From: JAFARZ01 sp035651595
Lineage (GTDB): Bacteria > Actinomycetota > Actinomycetes > Streptosporangiales > Streptosporangiaceae
Reading direction: 5' to 3'
Length of the DNA: 54,156 nt
NCBI GenBank assembly: GCA_035651595.1
Contig: DASRFJ010000094.1
Span: 1 to 54,156 of the forward strand
Part shown: positions 8,864 through 15,570 of the stretch, one piece after another
How positions within the stretch are numbered: the stretch's first letter is position 1
Layout: each line of letters starts with the position of its first letter
Program-made: the position numbers and the translations under genes
The notes under the pieces: model-generated
Told to the model about the DNA's origin: nothing
Seen by the model: only the letters and a program-made list of their open reading frames with translations
Database searches by the model: none

Positions 8864-9520
8864 CTAGCAGGCGGTGTTGATCACGCTGACCGGGTTGACC
8901 AGCTCCGAGTAAGGCAGGAAACCGGTGGTGTCCGCCCAGTGATCACCGGCCTCGCCGCTGGTGTCCAGCACCCAGATCCACGGCATGCCGCCAACCGTGA
9001 CGGCGCACAGGTCAAACAGGACGTCACGTCCCGGTACGACGGCGACCGCATAGGTACCGAAATGCGGTGCCGAATACATCGTGCTGCTCCCCTGACCAGT
9101 GCTATCGCGAGTGTTGAAGCTCGGCGGGCAGGCCACGCCCTCAACCGGGTCGGAAGTGAGCACCGCCTGCGGGAGAAACCCGGCCGTAGCGGGATAGTGA
9201 TCGCCCGCCTCGCCGTTGCGGTCAAGGACGAGCTGCCATTTCTGGCCGCCGGACATGACATAGCACGCGTCGGCCAGGTCGTCGCCAGGCTGCGCGGTCC
9301 CGACATAAGGCGCGCTGGCCACGGGCGCGGCGACCACTGCATGCGGGCTTGAGACGCCGTTGCCGAACCCTATCCCGGCTGGCCCGGCGGTAACCCGGTG
9401 GCCGCCTGCCGGCGGCATTGCCGAACTCGCCCAGGCGGCCGGGCTGGCGGTCGCGAACGCGGCGAGAAACGTGATGCCCACGGTGGCCTGCGCGAGCTTG
9501 TTCGAGAGTCGTCCTTGCAT
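8864..9520 (-). CDS. Secreted protein with two tandem repeat units
   Basis: The 218-aa protein has a signal peptide (basic start, hydrophobic run, cleavage plausible after AAWAS near residue 32). The mature part carries two related units of about 41 residues (81-121 and 166-207). Both contain a Cys, a W.LVLD or WVLD strand, GEAGDH and a GFLP ending. The units look like small all-beta modules, possibly SH3-like, stabilised by Cys residues. Function is unknown. The gene is divergent from the peptidase gene across 130 nt, so the two could share a promoter region. Confidence 0.75.
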   Translation of the reverse strand: MQGRLSNKLAQATVGITFLAAFATASPAAWASSAMPPAGGHRVTAGPAGIGFGNGVSSPHAVVAAPVASAPYVGTAQPGDDLADACYVMSGGQKWQLVLDRNGEAGDHYPATAGFLPQAVLTSDPVEGVACPPSFNTRDSTGQGSSTMYSAPHFGTYAVAVVPGRDVLFDLCAVTVGGMPWIWVLDTSGEAGDHWADTTGFLPYSELVNPVSVINTAC

Positions 9521-9650
9521 GAAGCCACCCTGCCAAGACGCACTTTCATATCCCTTTCTTCACCGGGTGAGAGAGGGCTTGTCGGCGTCAAATGTTCGCT
9601 TTAGCGTACTTCCGTGGCTTGCAGGCCACTCTTCTCATGGAGGCCGTTAC

Positions 9651-11462
9651 ATGGTCGCTAGACCCCTGCTCGCGGCTGGCATCGCCAGCCTGCTGCTCGC
9701 CAGCCCCGCGCTCGCGAGCCCCGTCCTGGCCAGCGCCGCCGCACCGTCCGGCCAGACCCAGGCCGCATCGTCCGGCCAGACCCAGGATGTCCCGCCGCCG
9801 CAAGACCGGATCGCGGCTACCAACGCTACGTTCGACGCGATCGAAGCGAAGATCGCCGCCGGGCAGTCACTGCGGCTGCGCTTCCCCGATCCGACCGCGG
9901 CCGAAGACATCATCGACTACGGCCTCCACGACCTGTGGAAGAACGCCATCGACGGGGCAGGGGTAACCGTGGCCTACGTGGTGACCAATCCCGACCCGGG
10001 CCTCGCCGCGTCGATAGCCACGTACGACACGGCGATGGACCTGCCGGCGGCGGACATTACCGACATGGCGCTCCCGGCGCCGACTGACCCGTCCGCGGTC
10101 TGCCAGATCGAGTGCAGCACCGGCGAGGACCGGCTCGACGCCGAGGCGATCCACTCGATGGCGCCGTTCGCGAAAATCCTGTTCGTCCACCCGCCCGTGC
10201 CGGAGACCATCGGTATGCAAGGCTGGCCGGAGGTGGCGCAGGCCATCAAGATGATCGCGGACCAGCACCTGGCCGACGTCATCACGGTGAGCCTGGGCGA
10301 CGGCGAGAACGACTTCATCAGCGACCCGACGAACCCGACGGCTTCGCAGCAGGCGGCCATCCACTCGCTCGATCCCGCGTTCCTCGACGCCGCCGCGCAG
10401 AATGTCCCGGTGTTGTTCTCGTCCGGTGACTGCGGTCCGACCGATCCGACCGTTCTCAACGACACCGGCCAGTGCACCCCGACGATCGGCGTCACCTCGG
10501 GACATCCGGTCGACAGCCCGTGGATCACCGCCGTCGGCGGCACCATCCCCAACGCCGGCCTGGCCACGACCGCCGGGCGTACCGCGCCCGACGCGTTGTG
10601 GATCGCGCGGAACGACCACTCCGACGCCGAAGGCGCCGGTGTCTCCACCGTCTACGCGAAGCCTTCCTGGCAGCAGGCCATCCCGGCGCTGCGCGATGTC
10701 ACCGGCCGCGCCTTCCCCGACATCTCGATGGATGCCGACAACGGCACCTCGCAGGCATCACCCACCTTCGCCGGCATCCTCGCCCTGGCCACGCAGGTAC
10801 GCGGCGCCGATCTGGGCACGGTGAACCCGGCGCTGGCGGTGCTCGGGCCGCGCGGCACCGCGGCGGGCATCGTCGACGTCCCGGCCGGCTACACCAACAC
10901 CGCGTATGACGTCACCGGCTTCGCGACCGCCACCGGCTACGACATCGCGTCCGGCTGGGGCACGATCTACGCGCCGGCCTTCGTGCCGGCGCTGGCCAAC
11001 CTGGCCGGCCGCCAGCTTGTCCCGCCCAGTGTGGACGCACGCCTCGAACTGGCGAAGCTGCAAGCCAACATCAAGGCATCCGCGCCGGTGGTGGCCAGCG
11101 GCAACTCCATCACGATCACCGGGAACGGGTACATCCCGGGCAGGTCGCCGAACGGCACGACGATCGAGGACGGATTCGGCGTGTTCCCGCCGCTTCCCGG
11201 ACAGTTCGACGTGACCAGCGGCCCGTTCGCCGACCCGAACTCGACGGTGCCCGGGCAGACCTGGGACGCGGTGACGGCCACGATCGCCCCGGTCGGTAAG
11301 GCCTCGGCGGCGCAACCGCTCACCGTGAACGGACCCGACGGCAACGGCACCGTCACGATCACCATCGACACGGCCGGCATGGCGCCGGGCGCGTACCAGG
11401 TGACGGTCAACGGCCGCGCGCTGACGCAGACCGTCATGTTCGCCGTCTCGCACGGCGCATAG
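9651..11462 (+). CDS. Secreted sedolisin-like (S53) serine-carboxyl peptidase
   Basis: The 603-aa product has a signal peptide ending near residue 30 and a short linker. The catalytic domain matches sedolisins: GEDRLD supplies Glu159 and Asp163 (the E-x3-D pair), FSSGDCG supplies the oxyanion Asp260, and DNGTSQASP supplies the nucleophile Ser367 (family motif SGTSxxxP). A late GYDIASGWGT segment resembles the calcium site. Residues after about 460 form a separate all-beta, Ig-like domain. The long N-terminal propeptide normal for the family is missing or much reduced. I chose the ATG at 9651 because GGAGG lies 7 nt upstream and the signal peptide starts there; the open frame continues upstream but without these signals. 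Confidence 0.78.
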   Translation: MVARPLLAAGIASLLLASPALASPVLASAAAPSGQTQAASSGQTQDVPPPQDRIAATNATFDAIEAKIAAGQSLRLRFPDPTAAEDIIDYGLHDLWKNAIDGAGVTVAYVVTNPDPGLAASIATYDTAMDLPAADITDMALPAPTDPSAVCQIECSTGEDRLDAEAIHSMAPFAKILFVHPPVPETIGMQGWPEVAQAIKMIADQHLADVITVSLGDGENDFISDPTNPTASQQAAIHSLDPAFLDAAAQNVPVLFSSGDCGPTDPTVLNDTGQCTPTIGVTSGHPVDSPWITAVGGTIPNAGLATTAGRTAPDALWIARNDHSDAEGAGVSTVYAKPSWQQAIPALRDVTGRAFPDISMDADNGTSQASPTFAGILALATQVRGADLGTVNPALAVLGPRGTAAGIVDVPAGYTNTAYDVTGFATATGYDIASGWGTIYAPAFVPALANLAGRQLVPPSVDARLELAKLQANIKASAPVVASGNSITITGNGYIPGRSPNGTTIEDGFGVFPPLPGQFDVTSGPFADPNSTVPGQTWDAVTATIAPVGKASAAQPLTVNGPDGNGTVTITIDTAGMAPGAYQVTVNGRALTQTVMFAVSHGA

Positions 11463-11477
11463 CCGGATACCGGTAAA

Positions 11478-11508
11478 ACCACCCCCGGGGCGAGTTCCCG
11501 GGGGTGGT
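11478..11508 (+). terminator. Perfect hairpin after the peptidase gene
   Basis: The 12-bp arms ACCACCCCCGGG and CCCGGGGGTGGT are perfectly complementary around a 7-nt loop, 15 nt after the peptidase stop. No T run follows. Position and stability fit a transcription terminator. Confidence 0.7.
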
Positions 11509-11651
11509 ACCCGGGAGTGGCAGCCGCTCTGCGGTCGTACGTTCGGATAATTTCTAAAAAGCGGAGCATAGACGCCGGTCAGCCGGGCAGTAGGGTCCTG
11601 CGGGACTCTGGCAGGGTCCGTCGGAAGTCAGGCTGAGACGGGAGGCTGGCC

Positions 11652-12053
11652 GTGGGCGATGCGCTGGACATCGCGATCCGCCACGAACGCGGCGTCGTGA
11701 TCGCGGCGCTCGCCGGGGACATTGACATTTCCACCGTGAGCGAGCTGCGGGAGTGCCTGTTCGAGCTGGCGGACACCGGCCGGACCCTGATCGTGGACCT
11801 GAACCGGGTCACGTTCATCGATTCGGCCGGTCTCGGAGTACTGGTCGGCGCCTACCGTCAGGCCATTGAGCGGGGCGGCAGCGTGCACGCGGTGTGCGCC
11901 AGACCGCAAACCCGCAGGCTGTTGTGGCTGACTGGAGTGGACCGCCGGATCCCGCTGGCCGCCACCGTGGACGGAGCGCTGATGCTGCTGGCGGCTTACC
12001 GTCCCGCTCCCGGATTAGCAGGAGCCCACGCGTCCCGGGGCCGCGAGCGATGA
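11652..12053 (+). CDS. STAS-domain anti-sigma factor antagonist
   Basis: The 133-aa cytoplasmic protein is a single STAS domain: LAGDIDISTVSELRE, then LIVDLNRVTFIDSAGLGVLV with the conserved Asp-Ser at the phosphorylation site. In SpoIIAA/RsbV-type systems this serine is phosphorylated by a partner anti-sigma kinase, controlling release of a sigma factor. No kinase or phosphatase partner is adjacent. It starts at GTG 11652 behind GGGAGG. The 3' end overlaps the converging thioesterase gene by 39 nt. The C-terminal tail after about residue 110 is outside the domain. Confidence 0.88.
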   Translation: MGDALDIAIRHERGVVIAALAGDIDISTVSELRECLFELADTGRTLIVDLNRVTFIDSAGLGVLVGAYRQAIERGGSVHAVCARPQTRRLLWLTGVDRRIPLAATVDGALMLLAAYRPAPGLAGAHASRGRER

Positions 12054-12788
12054 CGAGATCACCTCGAGCACTTGGGCCCGGCAGTCGTCGAGATAGAAGT
12101 GAGCGCCCGGATAGACCCGCAGATCGAACGCGCCGGTAGTGTGCCCGGACCACGCGGCGGCGTCCGCGGCGGTGTTGTGCACGTCGCGATCACCGGTCAG
12201 CGCGGTGATGTCGCAGGACAGTGGGGCCCCCGGCGCGAACTCGTACGTCTCGCTGGCCGTATAGTCGGCGCGCATCACCGGCAAGATCAGCTCCAGCACC
12301 GCATTGTCCTGGAGTATCCGCGGGTCGGTGCCGCCGAGCGAGCGGAGTTCGGCGATGAGCGCGGGGTCGCCGGCCCGATGGAGATTCTGGTGATGTTTCC
12401 GCGGCGGAGCCGCACGGCCAGACACGAACAGGCGGGCCGGCTCGCGGTCGCCGGCCCAGGCGATCCGGCGCGTCACCTCGAAGGCAAGCACCGCACCCAT
12501 GCTGTGGCCGAAGAACGCGAACGTCTCGGGCAGCGACGAGCGCAGCGCCGCATGGATCTGGTCCGCGAGTTCCGGGATGGTCGTGACGCACGGCTCCGCG
12601 GCGCGGTCCTCACGGCCCGGGTACTGCACGGCCAGCACGTCGATGCCCGGTGCAAGCGACGCCGCCCACGGATGGAAATAGCTGGCCGCACCGCCCGCGT
12701 GCGGGAAACAGAACAGTGGCATGCCGCCCGGCGCCCGGCGGTAGCCGCGGACCCACCTGCCGCTGCCGGAAGTGCTCGCCACTTCCAC
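12015..12788 (-). CDS. Type II thioesterase (alpha/beta hydrolase)
   Basis: The 257-aa protein has the alpha/beta-hydrolase layout of type II thioesterases: FCFPHAGGAASYF near residue 27, QYPGRE near 55, nucleophile elbow GHSMG with Ser96, GDRDVHN for the acid, and PGAHFYL for the catalytic His. Such enzymes clear misprimed acyl groups from polyketide or peptide synthetase carrier proteins. No synthetase lies in this window, so it must serve a cluster elsewhere or another role. The start is GTG at 12788, with a weak GGGAT upstream. It converges on the STAS gene, overlapping its end by 39 nt. Confidence 0.87.
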   Translation of the reverse strand: MEVASTSGSGRWVRGYRRAPGGMPLFCFPHAGGAASYFHPWAASLAPGIDVLAVQYPGREDRAAEPCVTTIPELADQIHAALRSSLPETFAFFGHSMGAVLAFEVTRRIAWAGDREPARLFVSGRAAPPRKHHQNLHRAGDPALIAELRSLGGTDPRILQDNAVLELILPVMRADYTASETYEFAPGAPLSCDITALTGDRDVHNTAADAAAWSGHTTGAFDLRVYPGAHFYLDDCRAQVLEVISSSLAAPGRVGSC

Positions 12789-12837
12789 AACGTATCCCGG
12801 CTATCGCGGCGCCCGGAACTTCTGGAATGCTGAGTAA

Positions 12838-12867
12838 CGTGATGCTATGAGCCGTGATGCTATGAGC
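12838..12867 (+). repeat. 15-bp tandem duplication at the HD gene start
   Basis: CGTGATGCTATGAGC occurs twice back to back (12838-12852 and 12853-12867). Each copy contains an in-frame ATG, so the HD-domain gene has two possible starts (12847 and 12862) created by the duplication, giving the N-terminus MSRDAMSR. Confidence 0.85.
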
Positions 12868-13422
12868 AGAGCCACCTTTACCCGGATGCGGGATGGCACG
12901 GCTGAGGAGTACGCCCTCATCCACGCGCGCGAGGCGGCGTACAACCGCACCCTGCACCTGCGGGTGCTTGACGCGGTGCGGGCCCTGGGCGCGGCCGACC
13001 CGGACCCTGGGTATGCGGTCAGCCGGCTCGCGCACAGCCTCCAGTCCGCTACCCGGGCCGAGCGGGACGGCCGGACCACCGACTACGTGGTGGCCGCCCT
13101 GATCCACGACATCGGCGACGGCCTGGCTCCGTACTCACACGGCAGCTACGCGGCGGCGGTGCTGCGTCCGTTCGTCTCCGAACAGCTGTGCTGGATCGTC
13201 TCCCACCACCCGCTGTTCCAGCTGCACTACTACGGTGCCCATACCGGCGACGACGTCAACGCCAGGGATGCCTACCGAGGCCACCCTTGGTTCGATGCCA
13301 CCGTCGAGTTCTGCGAGCGCTACGACGAGAACTGTTTTGACCCCGGTTACGACTGGCTTCCGCTCGAGCACTTCGCCCCCGCGGTCGAAGAGGTCTTCTC
13401 CCGCGAGCCGGCCTTCCGCTGA
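12847..13422 (+). CDS. HD-domain metal-dependent hydrolase or oxygenase
   Basis: The 191-aa protein contains the HD superfamily signature: His63 in LAHSLQSATRA, His87-Asp88 in ALIHDIGDGL, then SHHPLFQLHYYGAH downstream. This arrangement resembles the PhnZ/inositol-oxygenase-like branch more than nucleotide phosphohydrolases, but the reaction is uncertain. A 15-bp tandem duplication covers the start region, so translation may begin at 12847 or 12862. The maleylpyruvate-isomerase-like gene follows after 13 nt, consistent with an operon. Confidence 0.8.
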   Translation: MSRDAMSRATFTRMRDGTAEEYALIHAREAAYNRTLHLRVLDAVRALGAADPDPGYAVSRLAHSLQSATRAERDGRTTDYVVAALIHDIGDGLAPYSHGSYAAAVLRPFVSEQLCWIVSHHPLFQLHYYGAHTGDDVNARDAYRGHPWFDATVEFCERYDENCFDPGYDWLPLEHFAPAVEEVFSREPAFR

Positions 13423-13435
13423 AGGGACACACGCG

Positions 13436-14227
13436 ATGAGTAACGCGGACGCGGTCATCGCCGCGCTGCGGTCGGGGTATGACAGCCTCGCCAGCCGGGT
13501 CTCCGAGTTCGGCGACGACGACCTGGCCAGGCCGTCAGGCGCGGCAGAGTGGGACGTCGCCCAAGTGCTCAGCCACCTCGGGAGCGGCGCGGAGATCAGC
13601 CGGGCCACCGTCCAGGCCGCCCTGGACGGCGAGCCGAACCCTGGCGCCGATTTCAACCATGCGGTCTGGGACAAATGGAACGCCATGACCAGGCGCGAGC
13701 AAGCCAGCGGTTTCCTCAGCGCGAACCAGGTCCTGCTCGGGCTGCTCGAATCGCTGGACGCCAGCACCCGCGATACGCTCCGCGTCGACATGTCGTTCCT
13801 GCCCGCGCCGGTTGACGTGGCGACCGTGGCCCGGCTGCGCCTGAACGAATTCACGCTGCACTCATGGGATATCCGGGTCGTTTCCGATCCGGATGCCACG
13901 CTGCCCGCCGATGCCACCGCCGAGCTGCTGCACGGGGAGCCCAACCTGATCGGCTGGATCGGCAAGGCGGATCCGCTGAACGGCCGGGAAGCCGCGGTCG
14001 CGGTCTCCACGACCGAGCCCGCATCCGTCTTCGCACTGCGCCTGCGGGCACCGATCAGCGTGGACTTCGACATCCCAGATGAACCGGACGGCACGCTCAC
14101 CCTGCCCGCCGAGGCCTGGCTGCGGCTCGTGGCCGGACGGCTGGCGCCCCGGCACACCCCCGCCAGCGTCGCCGCCGCCGGCGCCGCCGACCTAGGTCTC
14201 CTCCGCCAGGTCTTCCCCGGCTACTGA
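13436..14227 (+). CDS. Maleylpyruvate isomerase-family mycothiol-dependent protein
   Basis: The 263-aa protein has the DinB-like metal-binding four-helix domain of mycothiol-dependent isomerases: WDVAQVLSHLGSGAE near residue 40 and FTLHSWDIR near residue 143 supply metal-binding His and Glu. A C-terminal domain after about residue 185 resembles the usual second domain (RLVAGRLAPRHTP). Family members use mycothiol as cofactor, which fits an actinomycete host. The substrate is unknown. The ATG at 13436 follows AAGGGA and lies 13 nt after the HD gene, so the two are probably cotranscribed. Confidence 0.82.
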   Translation: MSNADAVIAALRSGYDSLASRVSEFGDDDLARPSGAAEWDVAQVLSHLGSGAEISRATVQAALDGEPNPGADFNHAVWDKWNAMTRREQASGFLSANQVLLGLLESLDASTRDTLRVDMSFLPAPVDVATVARLRLNEFTLHSWDIRVVSDPDATLPADATAELLHGEPNLIGWIGKADPLNGREAAVAVSTTEPASVFALRLRAPISVDFDIPDEPDGTLTLPAEAWLRLVAGRLAPRHTPASVAAAGAADLGLLRQVFPGY

Positions 14228-14335
14228 TCCCTCCCGGCGCAGGCGGTGCGGGGGCAGGCGTGAAGCGGGCTTCTCCAGGCGCGCAAATCACGCTTTATCT
14301 GCATATTTCTGGCGCATCGTCCGGCGCGCCAGATT

Positions 14336-14382
14336 ATTGCGGACAGTTACCCCCCCGATCCGGGGGGGTAAGTGTCCGCAAT
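14336..14382 (+). repeat. Family A palindrome, copy A2
   Basis: The arms are 21 nt with the loop GATCC. The left arm has ACAGTTACC while the right arm has GTAAGTGT, giving a single G/G mismatch: A2 is a hybrid of the two arm types seen elsewhere. The left flank is CGCGCCAGATT and the right flank CTTTTCGAGCGCCG. It lies between converging genes and contains the stop codon of the minus-strand UnbU-like gene. Confidence 0.9.
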
Positions 14383-15570
14383 CTTTTCGAGCGCCGCGCC
14401 GAGGTCGCGTGGGCCGCCGGCCTCCTTGAGCAGCTCGCGGATGACGTCGCAGTAGGAGACAGGGCGGCCTGCCGCGGTTGCCGCCGCGGCGGCCGCGGCC
14501 GCCAGCCGGGCATGTACGTCCGGATCAACGTCGATCGTCATGCCATCCGCTCCCGGGGTTTGCTGGCGTGCGTATAAACAAGACCCGGGAGATGCCGTCC
14601 CCGATACAAGCCGCGTCGCGCGGCGCTTCTTTTCCTGCTGCCACAGATAAGCGGTCCACCAGCCGAGGCCGCGGCAGGCGCAGACGATCACCGTGGCGAG
14701 GAAGAGCGTATACACGATGTTCATGGCCATCAGGAGCCCGTAGACGGCCGCGACCGCGCCGCCGAAGATGAACTGCGGACGCGGCTTGGTCGGCGTCGTG
14801 CCGGGATCGGTGATCATGTAGTTGGTGAACAGCACGAACGCGACTCCGCTCAGCACGCCCAGTGCGGTGTTGAGCTGCACGTCCCAGATCCAGTGCCGCA
14901 CAAGTGCCTGGATGACGAAGCCGCCGGCCCAGCCGACGATCAGCGGGATCCGCTTGGTGAGCGTGGCATTGATCAGGGTTCCGGCGCCGAGGATGACCAG
15001 CGGGATCAGCAACTTGAAGAAGGTGTTCGCCCATTCGGTGAACATGTACGGCGGCGATATGGCAACCCACCTGCTGAATAGCAGCAGCACGATCACGATG
15101 CCGAAGTTGGATGGGTTCATGAAGTGCCGCATCCGCCCGGCGATCGGGGCCTGGAGCACGTGTTTCTGCGCGACCGCCACGACAACGCCGAACAGGACCG
15201 GCCAGAACTGATTGTTGGCGTACAGCAACATGTTGACGACCAGCCCGGTGATGTGAGCCGGGAGCAGGAACTCCATGAAGCCGCGGGGACCGCGGCCGGT
15301 GAACCGCGGGGAACGCTGCTGCGCCCAGGCGCTTATTACCTCGAAACCGATCTCCGTTAGGTACCCGGCGAGCACCGCCAGGATTGGCCACAGCCACGGC
15401 TGCTCGAAGCCGAGAACGGAGTAGCCGAGTACGTTGAACGCGCTGATAGAGACCGCAAAGTTACGCAATGCGAGATAGCGAGGGTCGTTCGGTCGTCTGA
15501 TCTTCGCTGGCTCAGCCGGCGGCTGGGCCAGCGGTGCCGAACGGCCGTCGGCTGGAGCGGTCGTGGTCAT
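14347..15570 (-). CDS. UnbU/RnfD-like membrane protein with a C-terminal RHH-like tail
   Basis: The 407-aa protein has about eight to nine membrane segments. Its layout resembles RnfD/NqrB-type subunits and UnbU of enediyne loci, including the loop NYMITDPGTTPTKPRPQ (near residue 245) that is typical of RnfD relatives. After the last helix and a basic stretch (QQEKKRRATR) comes an unrelated tail of about 65 residues, starting MTIDVDPDVHARL and continuing to CDVIRELLKEAG, which looks like a ribbon-helix-helix segment. The final codons (IADTYPPGSGG, then TAA) lie inside palindrome A2. The start overlaps the UnbV-like stop by 4 nt. The role is probably membrane electron transfer or transport together with that protein (inference). 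Confidence 0.72.
   Translation of the reverse strand: MTTTAPADGRSAPLAQPPAEPAKIRRPNDPRYLALRNFAVSISAFNVLGYSVLGFEQPWLWPILAVLAGYLTEIGFEVISAWAQQRSPRFTGRGPRGFMEFLLPAHITGLVVNMLLYANNQFWPVLFGVVVAVAQKHVLQAPIAGRMRHFMNPSNFGIVIVLLLFSRWVAISPPYMFTEWANTFFKLLIPLVILGAGTLINATLTKRIPLIVGWAGGFVIQALVRHWIWDVQLNTALGVLSGVAFVLFTNYMITDPGTTPTKPRPQFIFGGAVAAVYGLLMAMNIVYTLFLATVIVCACRGLGWWTAYLWQQEKKRRATRLVSGTASPGSCLYARQQTPGADGMTIDVDPDVHARLAAAAAAAATAAGRPVSYCDVIRELLKEAGGPRDLGAALEKIADTYPPGSGG

Noticed and set aside
9360..9650. 97-codon N-terminal extension of the peptidase
   Set aside because: The ribosome binding site and signal peptide place the start at 9651; the extension overlaps the divergent gene antisense.
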